Shown: positions 48,829 to 57,439 of the stretch, one piece after another
Layout of the letters: each line of letters begins with the position of its first letter
How positions within the stretch are numbered: position 1 is the first letter of the stretch
NCBI GenBank assembly: GCA_020634755.1
Contig: JACKBC010000008.1
Coordinates: 62,001-126,000, forward strand
From: Caldilineaceae bacterium
GTDB taxonomy: Bacteria > Chloroflexota > Anaerolineae > Caldilineales > Caldilineaceae
Length of the DNA: 64,000 nt
Direction of reading: 5' to 3'
Notes under the pieces: model-generated
The model's input: only the letters and a program-made list of their open reading frames with translations
Told to the model about the DNA's origin: nothing
Databases searched by the model: none
Made by a program: the position numbers and the translations under genes

Positions 48829-49935
48829 CTAAAAGCGATCTGGCGCAAACGGCTTTACATCCAGCGCCGGCGTGCGCCCTTGCACCCAGTCTACCACGAG
48901 CTGCGCCGTAATGGGCGCCAATAAGATGCCGTTGCGGAAGTGGGCCGTGGCCATCAATAGCCCATTCTTGCCCGCCACTGGCCCCAAAATGGGCAGTCCA
49001 TCCACCGAGCAGGGACGCAGCCCTGCCCACGTGCGCACCAGCGTGGCATTGTACAAATCGGGCGCCAGCCGCATGGCGTCGCTCAGCAGCTTTTGCATAC
49101 CGGCCGCCGTCACGCGCTGGTCATAACCAATGTCTTCCACCGTGGCGCCGATCAGCAGATGGCCATCGCGGCCTGGCGTCACATAGCCCGCAAAACTCTC
49201 CAATACATGCGCCACAGCAAAGCTCGGCTTGAGCAGCAGCCCTTGCCCTTTTATCGGGCGCACCGGTGCATCAATGCCGGCAATGGTTCCCGACCAGGAA
49301 CCGGCGGCCACAATGACCTTTTCAGCGCCATGGTTGCGCCCGCCCACCTGCACACCGGTTACCTTGCCACCGCTCACCTGCACGCTATTGACCAGCGCAC
49401 CGGTCACAATCTGCACACCCACCTTGTGTGCAGCCAACGCCAGCGCATGGCAAAGCCGAATGTTATCCACACGCAGCGCGCTGGTAAAGTGCATGGCGCC
49501 GCGCGCGGCGGGGCTGACGGCTGGTTCCAGCTGCCGCAGCTCGGTGGCGGATACATGCGCCACGGGAATGCCGGCCGCGTCGTGGTAGGCCATCTCCTCT
49601 GCCAGCGTGGCGGCCTCATCATCGTCCAGCGCCACCAGCAGCACGCCTTCATCGCGCAACCCCACCTCTATGCCCACTTCGTCTTTCAGCTCATCCACCA
49701 GCGCAGGGAAAAGGGCCAAGCTGGCTTGCGACAAGTGGATGTAAGGAAACGGCGTCTGTCCCGATGTGGATGGATTGAGCACGCCCAACGCCGCCCGTGA
49801 CGATTCCTGCCCCGGCTCGCCGCGTTCAAAGAGCGTCACCGCGTGGCCAGCTTGGGCCAGCCGCCACGCGCAGAGCAAGCCAATAACGCCGCCGCCAATG
49901 ATGGCAATTTCGGAGTGATGAGATTGGGTGGGCAT
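48829..49935 (-). CDS. FAD-dependent glycine oxidase-like / D-amino-acid oxidase family enzyme
   Basis: 368 residues. The FAD dinucleotide motif IAIIGGGVIGLLCAWRLAQA is at the start, with Glu in TLFERGEPG. The DAO-family middle has VRPIKGQGLLL and a C-terminal WAGLRPCSVDGLPILGPVAG and ATAHFRNGILLAPITAQLV. This C-terminal set matches ThiO/glycine oxidase, which makes the dehydroglycine step of thiazole synthesis in thiamine formation. No thiamine gene is next to it, so ThiO is likely but not certain. Start 49935 follows AAGGAGAACTTC. Confidence 0.88.
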   Translation of the reverse strand: MPTQSHHSEIAIIGGGVIGLLCAWRLAQAGHAVTLFERGEPGQESSRAALGVLNPSTSGQTPFPYIHLSQASLALFPALVDELKDEVGIEVGLRDEGVLLVALDDDEAATLAEEMAYHDAAGIPVAHVSATELRQLEPAVSPAARGAMHFTSALRVDNIRLCHALALAAHKVGVQIVTGALVNSVQVSGGKVTGVQVGGRNHGAEKVIVAAGSWSGTIAGIDAPVRPIKGQGLLLKPSFAVAHVLESFAGYVTPGRDGHLLIGATVEDIGYDQRVTAAGMQKLLSDAMRLAPDLYNATLVRTWAGLRPCSVDGLPILGPVAGKNGLLMATAHFRNGILLAPITAQLVVDWVQGRTPALDVKPFAPDRF

Positions 49936-50154
49936 GAAGTTCTCCTTGCGTGTGTGTATTGCGTGGTGCGTATTGCGTCGAGCAGTCAACGGGCTGTTCT
50001 GTACGCGAGTTAGTCCGTGGTATACTTTCTGTTGGCATTCAACGATAAATCTTGGAAGTCACTGCATTATATCACATGGCTCAACCATCATAGCCACCAA
50101 TGTACACCCAACATCTCAACCAGTTCACCAACCACGCATCAAGGAGATCCCACC

Positions 50155-51216
50155 ATGACGCGCGCTCGCCTTCGCGACCTCAATATTGTTATCGGCGAAC
50201 TACCCACCGGTCCCCACAACGCCATTACCGACGTGCCCGGCGTGCTGGTGGGCCACTACACGCTGCTGCAAGATGCGCCGCGCGTGGCGCGCACCGGCAT
50301 CACCATGATCGCGCCGCGGCACAACCAGATTTGGGAGAATTACGCCTTTGCGGCCTATCATTCGTTTAACGGCAATGGCGAAATGACGGGCCTGCCCTGG
50401 CTGGAAGAGTCGGGCATGTTGGGCTCGGCCATTGGTATTACGAATACGCACCAAGTGGGCATTGTGCGCGATGCGCTGGTGCGCTACAGCGTAGAAACCG
50501 GCGTGATCAACGGCTTCATCCTGCCCGTGGTGGCCGAAACCTATGACGGCTGGCTCAACGATATTGATGCGTTTCATTTGACGACTGAACATGCGCTGGA
50601 GGCATTACGCAATGCCCATGACGGCCCGGTGGAGGAGGGCTGCGTCGGTGGCGGCACGGGCATGATCTGTCACGGCTTTAAAGGCGGCATTGGCACATCC
50701 TCGCGCGTGGTGGAGGCGTCGTGCGGCCCATATACGGTGGGCGTGCTTGTGCAAGCCAACTATGGGTCGCGACGCCATTTGCGCGTCAATGGCATACCGG
50801 TGGGCCAGATCATCAACGAAGAACAGACGCCGATTCCCTGGCGCAAACCGCCCTCTAGCAGCTCAATTATTGTGATCATCGGCACCGATGCGCCGCTGCT
50901 GCCGGTTCAGTGCAAGCGGCTGGCCCAGCGCGCCACCGCCGGTCTGGCCCGCGTGGGCGGCATGGGTCACAATGGCTCGGGCGACATCTTTCTGGCCTTT
51001 GCCACGGGCAACAACCTGCCCGCTAAAGAAACCGGCTTGCGCCCGCTGCAGATGATTCCGCACACACAAATGGATCGCTTTTTTGAGGCCGTGGTGGAAG
51101 CCACCGAAGAATCGATTTTGAACGCCTTGACCGCCGCCGACACCATGACCGGCTTTCAAGGGCGGACGGTCCACGCCATCCCGCTGGATGCGCTGCAGGC
51201 GGCGGTGCATGGATGA
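50155..51216 (+). CDS. P1-family peptidase (DmpA/BapA-like, Ntn fold)
   Basis: 353 residues of the peptidase S58 family, which self-cleaves before an internal Ser/Thr to form two chains and then removes N-terminal or beta-amino residues. The nucleophile motif appears as GMGHNGSGDIFLAFATGN, and the N-part has NAITDVPGVLVGHYTL and GEMTGLPWLEESG. Gly-rich GCVGGGTGMICHGFKGGIGT precedes it. Start 50155 follows AAGGAGATCCCACC. No signal peptide, so probably cytoplasmic. It follows a divergent promoter region shared with the glycine-oxidase-like gene. Confidence 0.9.
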   Translation: MTRARLRDLNIVIGELPTGPHNAITDVPGVLVGHYTLLQDAPRVARTGITMIAPRHNQIWENYAFAAYHSFNGNGEMTGLPWLEESGMLGSAIGITNTHQVGIVRDALVRYSVETGVINGFILPVVAETYDGWLNDIDAFHLTTEHALEALRNAHDGPVEEGCVGGGTGMICHGFKGGIGTSSRVVEASCGPYTVGVLVQANYGSRRHLRVNGIPVGQIINEEQTPIPWRKPPSSSSIIVIIGTDAPLLPVQCKRLAQRATAGLARVGGMGHNGSGDIFLAFATGNNLPAKETGLRPLQMIPHTQMDRFFEAVVEATEESILNALTAADTMTGFQGRTVHAIPLDALQAAVHG

Positions 51217-51232
51217 GATACTTGCGCGCAGG

Positions 51233-51247
51233 CTGAGCTTGTCGAAG
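51233..51247. repeat. CTGAGCTTGTCGAAG dispersed repeat
   Basis: The same 15-mer, or its complement, lies at 37942-37956 and 60314-60328, with partial copies near 11370-11412. A short, very common intergenic repeat. Confidence 0.6.
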
Positions 51248-51446
51248 CCTCCGTTTAAAGCGTTGCGCCACATGTCCGATTGGCGCAACTTGCGCAGCGT
51301 TGAACTGCCCACATGCCCCAAAATCAGTAGAGCGCAAGTTGAAAATGTAACGCACTTTTATTGAAGCTTCTAACAGCGAAAAGACACCTCTAAACAGCCA
51401 ACAGACACACACGCCGCCCCAACCCCATGATATCCTTAAAGACGGA

Positions 51447-51538
51447 ATTGCCTAAACTGTCTGTAGAGGGACTTTGGTCCCAAGTGAGGGATTGGGGGGT
51501 CCAGCGCCGAAGACCAAGGTCTCTCTACAGAAGGCAAT
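51447..51538. repeat. Long imperfect inverted repeat
   Basis: CTGTAGAGGGACTTTGGTC (51461-51479) pairs at 16 of 19 with GACCAAGGTCTCTCTACAG (51512-51530). An outer ATTGCCT/AGGCAAT pair extends it. Probably another miniature element. Confidence 0.55.
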
Positions 51539-51549
51539 CAACCAAAAAG

Positions 51550-51584
51550 GGGGATGCAGATCATTGCGGTCTGCATCCCCTTTT
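51550..51584 (+). terminator. Rho-independent terminator
   Basis: GGGGATGCAGA (51550-51560) and TCTGCATCCCC (51570-51580), 9-base loop, then TTTT. Orientation fits ending plus-strand transcription from the peptidase gene. Confidence 0.82.
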
Positions 51585-51596
51585 GATTCCTAAACG

Positions 51597-51674
51597 ACTT
51601 ACGCAGCGCAAGTCGTTCGCCAGAAGAGAACAGCTTGCACGACTTGGCAATTTTCTCTCTAGGCTCGCGTAAGT
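51597..51674. repeat. R3 element, 78 bp copy
   Basis: ACTTACGCAGCG at the left, GGCTCGCGTAAGT at the right. Exactly the length of the copy at 12703-12780. Confidence 0.68.
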
Positions 51675-51694
51675 CCTATCCTATTCAGTACCGG

Positions 51695-53047
51695 CTATTT
51701 TCCATTGGCCTCATTGATCAGCGTGGTCGTCTCCTGCACCACCTCATTCACTTCCGCCACCCCATTTAGCGCCTTGACCAACATATCACCGCCATAGCCC
51801 CACACCTCATTCATCTCCGGAATCAGCGGCATGGGCGCAGCAAATTCAGCCTGCCGCATAAAGCCCGCCAATAATGGATCGTCATCAATCACGACCTGCT
51901 TATTAGCAGGCAGCCGGTGGGCAATCTGCGCCAGCGCCGCGCCACTTTCCACATTGGTCAGATGCAGGGCCAACGCAAGCGCCAGCCGCTGTTGCTGCGC
52001 CGCACTAGCCGGGTTGAGGAAAACGCCATCGGCGCTGAGCCATGGCAGCGCTGGACCGGTGGGTCCCGCCGGCAGTTGAGCCACGGCCAGGTTCTCACCC
52101 AACGCCCCGCGCAGCTCATCAATGCTCCATGGACCATCTACAAAAAAGGTAAATTCCCCCTTCTTAAAGCGTTCCAGCAACATGCCATAATCACTATCCA
52201 CAAAATTGCCCGGCGTCTCATTCATGGCCACCAGCCAATTTAAATAGTCTGCGGTTCCAGATGATTGATCCAACACGGCCACACCGTTATCGTCAAACAG
52301 TTGGCCCCCATAGGCCGGAATTCCCCAATAAAGTTGGTATAAACTATTGTAAAGCCCAATGCCCAGCAGCGGATTGGTTTGCACCAAAGTCAGCAGCTCA
52401 TCGGTGGTGGCCGGCATGGCGTGGGGTTCAATATAACTTTGGTTGTAGTAAAGGCTCACCAATTCAAAATTGGTGGGCAGCCCATAAAGCGCGCCCTGCC
52501 AGCGCATGCTGTCGCGCGTGGCTGGCCAAAATTCATCTAGTGCGGAACCTAATTGCTGCTCATCCAGCGCCAGCACGGCTTGCGCTTGCACCAGATCACC
52601 CAGCCATTGGTTGGGCGCGAGAATCAGATCCGGTCCACCACCATTTTGCACGGCGCTTACGTAAGCTTGAACCAGATCGTCATACGCCACAAAGAGCGTC
52701 TGCACGGTCAGTTCAGGATAGCGCTGGGCCGCTGCATCCAGCATGGCATTGAGTGCATCACCATCGGCGCCGGCCCAGCTGTGCCACAACGTCACCGTGC
52801 CGGCAATGGGCGCCGGCGTAGATGTGGCGGTAGGCTGGGCGGGTGTGGCAGTAGCCGCCTCCTGCGCGCTACTGGGCGTGCCAGCCGGCGCACCGTCCTG
52901 CGCGTTGGCCACAACCGTTGCCTGACCCTCGCCAGGCGTCGCCTGCACCAGCACCGGCGTGGGCGTAGGTGACGAATCGCCACAGGCCGTCATCAAAAGC
53001 AGGCCAACAAGCGCTGCACCCAACCGCTTTATCCAAATCTCTTTCAT
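51695..53047 (-). CDS. Extracellular sugar-binding lipoprotein coupled to aroQ
   Basis: 450 residues, family 1 solute-binding protein. Lipobox LLMTAC with Cys22 followed by a Thr/Pro/Ala linker (about 23-75). Mature domain starts TVTLWHSWAGADGDALNAML and includes GGGPDLILAPNQWLGDLVQA and FFVDGPWSIDELRGALGE. Its ATG (53047) overlaps the aroQ TGA as ATGA, with GGAGG inside the aroQ end, so the two are translated together. No permease is present in this window. Why a binding lipoprotein shares an operon with a shikimate enzyme is unclear. Confidence 0.9.
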   Translation of the reverse strand: MKEIWIKRLGAALVGLLLMTACGDSSPTPTPVLVQATPGEGQATVVANAQDGAPAGTPSSAQEAATATPAQPTATSTPAPIAGTVTLWHSWAGADGDALNAMLDAAAQRYPELTVQTLFVAYDDLVQAYVSAVQNGGGPDLILAPNQWLGDLVQAQAVLALDEQQLGSALDEFWPATRDSMRWQGALYGLPTNFELVSLYYNQSYIEPHAMPATTDELLTLVQTNPLLGIGLYNSLYQLYWGIPAYGGQLFDDNGVAVLDQSSGTADYLNWLVAMNETPGNFVDSDYGMLLERFKKGEFTFFVDGPWSIDELRGALGENLAVAQLPAGPTGPALPWLSADGVFLNPASAAQQQRLALALALHLTNVESGAALAQIAHRLPANKQVVIDDDPLLAGFMRQAEFAAPMPLIPEMNEVWGYGGDMLVKALNGVAEVNEVVQETTTLINEANGK

Positions 53048-53502
53048 GTCGTGCGGCCTCCATTTCCCACATCTTCTAGAAAGTCGAGCAGCGCCTGCAA
53101 ACCCAGCAAATAGCTGCGCCAGCCAAAGCCCGCAATCTGCCCCACGGCCACTGGTGCAATCACCGACGTGTGGCGAAAAGCTTCGCGGGCGTGAATGTTG
53201 CTCAAGTGCACTTCCACCGTAGGCAGCTGCACCGTGGTAATGGCGTCGCGCAGCGCGTAAGAATAATGGGTAAAAGCGCCCGGGTTGATCAAAATGCCGT
53301 TGGCCCAAGACCGTGCCTCATGAATAAAATCGATGAGCGCGCCTTCGTGGTTGCTCTGAAAGGAGCGCATTTCGTGGGCATCTCCGGCGGCGTCCAGCAG
53401 GGCCTGGTTGATCTTTTCCAGCGTCATATAGCCATAGATTTCGGGCTGCCGCGTCCCCAATAAATTGAGATTAGGGCCATGCAAAACTGCAATTTGTGAC
53501 AT
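53044..53502 (-). CDS. aroQ: 3-dehydroquinate dehydratase, type II
   Basis: 152 residues. Type II dehydroquinase, third step of chorismate synthesis. The catalytic Tyr23 is in RQPEIYGYMTL (with Arg18), the active-site Asn/His region is INPGAFTHYSYALRDAI and the substrate site EVHLSNIHAREAFRHTS. The C-terminus is slightly longer than usual. Overlaps the downstream binding-lipoprotein gene by ATGA, and the upstream aroKB gene ends 132 bp before it across a large hairpin. Confidence 0.96.
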   Translation of the reverse strand: MSQIAVLHGPNLNLLGTRQPEIYGYMTLEKINQALLDAAGDAHEMRSFQSNHEGALIDFIHEARSWANGILINPGAFTHYSYALRDAITTVQLPTVEVHLSNIHAREAFRHTSVIAPVAVGQIAGFGWRSYLLGLQALLDFLEDVGNGGRTT

Positions 53503-53533
53503 AGAATCAGTTCCTTCAATGTAAGTGGCTAAT

Positions 53534-53626
53534 CAGCCTATCAGCAATTCAGCCCGTCAGCTTATTTGTTTGACACCAAATATATTTTCAAATCGACGGG
53601 CTGTTTAGCTGACAAGCTGTTGGCTG
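53534..53626. repeat. Imperfect 25 bp inverted repeat in the aroQ-aroKB gap
   Basis: 53534-53558 and 53595-53619 pair at 20 of 25 (AGCCCGTC against GACGGGCT at the inner end), with a regular CAGC spacing on each side. Likely mRNA stem between the two cistrons. Confidence 0.55.
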
Positions 53627-53634
53627 CTTAGCTT

Positions 53635-55245
53635 CTATTGCAATACAGTTTCAAACGCAGCGCGCACATGCTCATCGCCAGGGTTGTCGATGATGATCAC
53701 ATCTCCTAAGGTGCGCGGCACAATAAAGCGCAGCGTCTTGCCGGCGCGCTTTTTGTCAAAGAGCATGGCCTGCATCAGCGCATCCAGATCATAATCGCCG
53801 CGCGGCACCGAGACGGGCAACCCCACGCGTTCCAATACGTTGCGCGTGCGTTCGGCCAGCTCTTGCGAACAGTAGCCCAGGCTAGCCGCCATATTAGCCG
53901 CCGCCACCATACCAACGGCCACCGCTTCACCGTGGCGAATGGAAAACTCGCTGACCGGCTCAATGGCCTGGCCAAAGGTGTGGCCCAGATTGAGCACGGC
54001 GCGGCGTCCGCTTTCGTACGGATCTTCCTCCACCACCTGCACTTTGACGCGCACGGCGTCGGCCACCAGATGCTTCAGGCTGGCCGGACCGTGCGTTTCA
54101 ATCTGTTCAAAAAGATCGGGCGCGCCGATGACGCCGTGCTTGATGGTTTCGGCCAGCCCACAGCGGAACTCGGCGGCGGGCAGCGTGCTCAGCACGTCGG
54201 TGTCGATGATCACCACGGAGGGTTGCTTGAACGCGCCCACCAAATTTTTACCTTGGGGCAGGTCCACGCCGGTTTTGCCGCCCACCGACGAATCGACCAT
54301 GGCCAGCAGCGAGGTGGGAATCTGTACAAAGGGCACGCCGCGCAAAAAGCTGGCCGCGGCAAAACCGGTCATGTCGCCCACTACGCCGCCGCCCAGCGCA
54401 ATAATCGGGCTACGTCGATCCAACTTGGCGGCCAGAAATTGCTCGTACAGATCGGCTACGGTGGCCAGCGTTTTGTACTGTTCACCTTCGGGCACCAGGC
54501 AGAGCGTGGGCTCATAACCGCTGGCGCGCAGGCTCTCTAACAGCGGCTCGGCGTAGTGTTGGGCGATCATCTCGTTGGTGACCACAGCTGCCGCGCCGGG
54601 CCGCAAGTTGCGGTTGCGCATAAGCTCCCCGGCGCGCCCAATCAGCCCTTCGCCAATGCAGATCTGATAGCCGCCTTCGGGGTTGGGCACGTCGATGCGC
54701 GTCATATTGGGCGCTTCCAGATGGCCATTGAGCGTTGCAAGCACGGCGTCCACAATCTGGCCGGGCGTGCGGCCACTGGTATCCACGTGGTGCGCAATGG
54801 CGGCATAGGCGGGCCGTCGCTGCTGCAGCAGATCCTGAATGCGCTGGCGGCGGCTTTGGGCGCTGCTCTCCAGCATGGGCCGGTCGTTCATGGCCTCCAG
54901 CCGCGCCGCAATGGCGTCCACGGTGGCGGTCAAACAGAGCAACACGCCGGTTTCGGCCAGCGCTTGCCGGCTCTGCGCGTTGATAAGGGCGCCGCCTCCC
55001 GTGCTGACGACCAGGCCAGATTGCTGGGCCAGTTGCTGACAAAGCTGTGCTTCGGCCACGCGAAAGGCGTCTTCGCCCTCATCGGCAAAGACCTGCGAAA
55101 TCTCCTTGCCAAAGTGGGCCACGAGCTGGTCATCCATGTCGACAAAATCGCGCCCCAGCCGTTGGGCCAGCCGGCGGCCAATGGTGGTCTTGCCCGTACC
55201 CATAAAGCCGGTGATGATAATGTTTTGGTCTGATGGAAAAGTCAT
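53635..55245 (-). CDS. aroKB: Bifunctional shikimate kinase / 3-dehydroquinate synthase
   Basis: 536 residues, two enzymes of the shikimate pathway. Residues about 1-172 are shikimate kinase: Walker A GFMGTGKTT, DMDDQLVAHFGKEI and GGGALIN. Residues about 182-536 are DHQ synthase: PEGEQYKTL, GGGVVGDMTGF, PTSLLAMVDSSVGGKTGVD, ETIKHGVIG, NLGHTFGQAIE and RHGEAVAVGM (zinc and NAD sites intact). Such AroK-AroB fusions occur in several phyla. The two active sites catalyse non-consecutive steps. Flanked by aroQ and the aroC region on the same strand. Confidence 0.96.
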   Translation of the reverse strand: MTFPSDQNIIITGFMGTGKTTIGRRLAQRLGRDFVDMDDQLVAHFGKEISQVFADEGEDAFRVAEAQLCQQLAQQSGLVVSTGGGALINAQSRQALAETGVLLCLTATVDAIAARLEAMNDRPMLESSAQSRRQRIQDLLQQRRPAYAAIAHHVDTSGRTPGQIVDAVLATLNGHLEAPNMTRIDVPNPEGGYQICIGEGLIGRAGELMRNRNLRPGAAAVVTNEMIAQHYAEPLLESLRASGYEPTLCLVPEGEQYKTLATVADLYEQFLAAKLDRRSPIIALGGGVVGDMTGFAAASFLRGVPFVQIPTSLLAMVDSSVGGKTGVDLPQGKNLVGAFKQPSVVIIDTDVLSTLPAAEFRCGLAETIKHGVIGAPDLFEQIETHGPASLKHLVADAVRVKVQVVEEDPYESGRRAVLNLGHTFGQAIEPVSEFSIRHGEAVAVGMVAAANMAASLGYCSQELAERTRNVLERVGLPVSVPRGDYDLDALMQAMLFDKKRAGKTLRFIVPRTLGDVIIIDNPGDEHVRAAFETVLQ

Positions 55246-55323
55246 ATCAGTTCTAGTTTCATTCGTTTTTTATAGCCAATTGGATGTGTATTTCAAGAAA
55301 AATCACATTTACTGAACATAATT

Positions 55324-55902
55324 TTACACATTTCTTCCAAGCAAGAAATTGACTACATAATTCAAGTTTACGCCAATACCAGCGATATTTGGTTCCAGAA
55401 TTAAAGCATCAACAAAGGCGCCTTGTTTGCCTCGGGTCAGCTCCCGAACAACTTGAAAACTGCTTAAAGCCTTTTTTGCTTTAATATCAACAAAAATTTT
55501 TTCGATCAACTGAACCACTTCTGCGGGTGATTTACAAATTTTTTGCAATGGAATCAGTAACATCCTGTCATCGAAATCTACTTTGCGTGTTGCACGTATG
55601 TATGAATTTTCTTCGTTAAACTTATGAGGATGTCGAGTTGTAATAAGTATTGCAGGTAAAATCTCTTCTCCGGGTTGTCCATTTATCTGATGGAAAGACA
55701 AAACCTCATCATTAAAATGGCTACCCTCGAGTCCCATAAGAACTACTGAGTCAGTCTCTGAAGCAAGTCGCGCCATATTTGAAAAATTGTGTCGCAAGGT
55801 GTTTGCAATAGGTTCCTTCCATCCATAATCCAACAGATAAATGTAATAGTCTCTTTCTGCATTTAGCGGAACCTTAGCAAGCGAATGAATCATTAACCCC
55901 AT
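55324..55902 (-). CDS. AT-rich orphan gene inside the aro cluster
   Basis: 192 residues from ATG 55902, which follows GAGGAAAATTTGT. Codon use is far richer in A/T (AAA, ATT, TTT) than the neighbours, and the DNA is visibly lower in GC, a sign of recent transfer. No signal or membrane segment. Segments YYIYLLDYGWKEPIANTLR, SVVLMGLEGSHFNDEVLSFH and ILPAILITTRHPHKF suggest a Rossmann-like alpha/beta fold. The C-terminus (NIAGIGVNLNYVVNFLLGR) is a short amphipathic tail of a kind seen on some bacterial conflict proteins. That is only a resemblance. It sits between aroKB and aroC on the same strand. Confidence 0.72.
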   Translation of the reverse strand: MGLMIHSLAKVPLNAERDYYIYLLDYGWKEPIANTLRHNFSNMARLASETDSVVLMGLEGSHFNDEVLSFHQINGQPGEEILPAILITTRHPHKFNEENSYIRATRKVDFDDRMLLIPLQKICKSPAEVVQLIEKIFVDIKAKKALSSFQVVRELTRGKQGAFVDALILEPNIAGIGVNLNYVVNFLLGRNV

Positions 55903-55959
55903 ACAAATTTTCCTCACCAGAATTTGACACACAATACTTATGCGACACTTCTGTCGCAC

Positions 55960-57213
55960 CTACGGAAAGAGCTGAAAATTCGCCGCATCTACCGCGCGCG
56001 ATTGGTGCATGAGCACGGCGTTCATCAGCTCAATGGCTACGCGCGACTCCAGCGTGACGCCGGCGCGCACGCCCACACAGGGATCGTGGCGGCCTTTGGC
56101 CAGCTCGAAGTCGATCTCGGCCAAATTTTTGCGCACCGATTGCTGCGCCTTGTTGATGGTGGAGGTGGGCTTGAAGCCGACGCGGAAGACCAGCGGCATG
56201 CCGGTGGTAATGCCGCCGATGAGCCCACCGTGGCTGTTGGCTTGATAGCCGTCGCCGCGAATGGGGTCGTTATTCTGGCTACCCAGCCGCTGGATGACGG
56301 CGGCGCCGGCGCCCACTTCCACCGACTGCACGGCGTTGAGCCCGCCCAGCGCGCCCATGATACGCAGCTTCAAACTTTGATAAAGCGGGTCGCCCACCAG
56401 CGCCGGCACGTTGAGCGCCACCACTTCCACAGCCGCCCCCAGCGAATCGCCATCAATACGCGTCTTTTTGATTAGCTCGCCCGCCTCCTCGGCAAAGTCG
56501 GCGTCCAGCGTGTAGATTTCGGCGTTGGTGAGCTGCTCCTGCATTTCCACAATGGCGGTGGGATCCACGCGCTGGCCACCGCTGGCCGCCAGCAGATCGT
56601 CCACGTGCTGGGCCAGGCTGCGCTTGGCTTGGAGCGGCCCCACCTGGCAAATCGATGAGAGCAGGACGGCGCCAAAGTGCTGGTGCAAAAAGAGGCGCGC
56701 AATGGAGCCGCCGATCACGTCGGAAATGGTGGAGCGGTAGCTGGAGCGCCCGCCGCCGCGCACGTCTACAAAGCCGCGCGACTGGTGATATTTGACCAGA
56801 TCGGTGTGACCCGGGCGCACTTCGCCACTGGCGCCGCTAAATTGCGAATAGTCACCCGACTTTTTAGAGGTGGAAAGCACCAAAGCCGCAATCGGTTCGC
56901 CGGTGGTGTAGCCCGCTTCATAACCTTCGGTCTCAAAGCGGTCCTCGCCCATCTGCACCGCGATCTGCGGCCCGGCCAGCAGCGCCTCGTGATCTTCATT
57001 GTAGAGCCCGGAGAGAAAGACCACGCGATCCTTTTCATTGCGCGGGGTGCCGTGGCGGTTGCTGCCCGGCCGCCGCCGATCCAGATAGGCCTGCACATCG
57101 GCGCGCGCGACATAGAGGCCGGGCGGGCAGCCAAACACCAGGGTCGTAATGGCCGGCCCGTGCGATTCGCCCGCACCGGCCACGCCAAAGAGAGGTCCGC
57201 CAAGAATTTCCAT
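55960..57213 (-). CDS. aroC: Chorismate synthase
   Basis: 417 residues. Last step to chorismate, with reduced FMN. Signatures: GESHGPAITTLVFGCPPGLYV, RRRPGSNRHGTPRNEKDRV, GEVRPGHTDLVKYHQSRGF, DVRGGGRSSYRST, SHGGLIGGITTGMPLVFR and HDPCVGVRA. The protein is about 50 residues longer than the usual 360, mainly from a segment near 195-230 (KRSLAQHVDDLLAASGGQRV). Active-site motifs are intact. First gene of the minus-strand aro cluster. A 57 bp gap separates it from the AT-rich orphan start. Confidence 0.95.
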   Translation of the reverse strand: MEILGGPLFGVAGAGESHGPAITTLVFGCPPGLYVARADVQAYLDRRRPGSNRHGTPRNEKDRVVFLSGLYNEDHEALLAGPQIAVQMGEDRFETEGYEAGYTTGEPIAALVLSTSKKSGDYSQFSGASGEVRPGHTDLVKYHQSRGFVDVRGGGRSSYRSTISDVIGGSIARLFLHQHFGAVLLSSICQVGPLQAKRSLAQHVDDLLAASGGQRVDPTAIVEMQEQLTNAEIYTLDADFAEEAGELIKKTRIDGDSLGAAVEVVALNVPALVGDPLYQSLKLRIMGALGGLNAVQSVEVGAGAAVIQRLGSQNNDPIRGDGYQANSHGGLIGGITTGMPLVFRVGFKPTSTINKAQQSVRKNLAEIDFELAKGRHDPCVGVRAGVTLESRVAIELMNAVLMHQSRAVDAANFQLFP

Positions 57214-57291
57214 GTCTGAAAATGTACCTTTTCCTCAAGTGGGACTATACTTGATATTGTTCGGATATTATGTCCGGTGGCCTGTTATAAT

Positions 57292-57337
57292 GAAGGGGTG
57301 AAAAGGTGAAGGTGTACGGTCACCTTTTCACCCCTTC
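57292..57337. repeat. Perfect 18 bp inverted repeat
   Basis: 57292-57309 and 57320-57337 are exact complements (GAAGGGGTGAAAAGGTGA and its reverse complement) with a 10-base loop, in the divergent gap between aroC and the enolase-family gene. Could be an operator for either, or a transcript stem. Confidence 0.6.
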
Positions 57338-57439
57338 ACCTTCTCACCTTGCCATGTTTCGCCATGTTTCACAGACAACTCAATGTTATCAATTATACTG
57401 CGCACTCCCCAAAATGAATAGTTTACGGAGGAACACGTT

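Larger units (their letters stand above)
51217..51694. other. 478 bp repeat-rich intergenic region
   Basis: No gene supported. In order: CTGAGCTTGTCGAAG repeat (51233-51247), possible R1 fragment (about 51324), a long inverted repeat (51447-51538), a terminator (51550-51584) and the second 78 bp R3 copy (51597-51674). Confidence 0.55.

Noticed and set aside
51427..51672. 81-codon plus frame in the repeat-rich gap
   Set aside because: It reads through an inverted repeat, a terminator and an R3 element.
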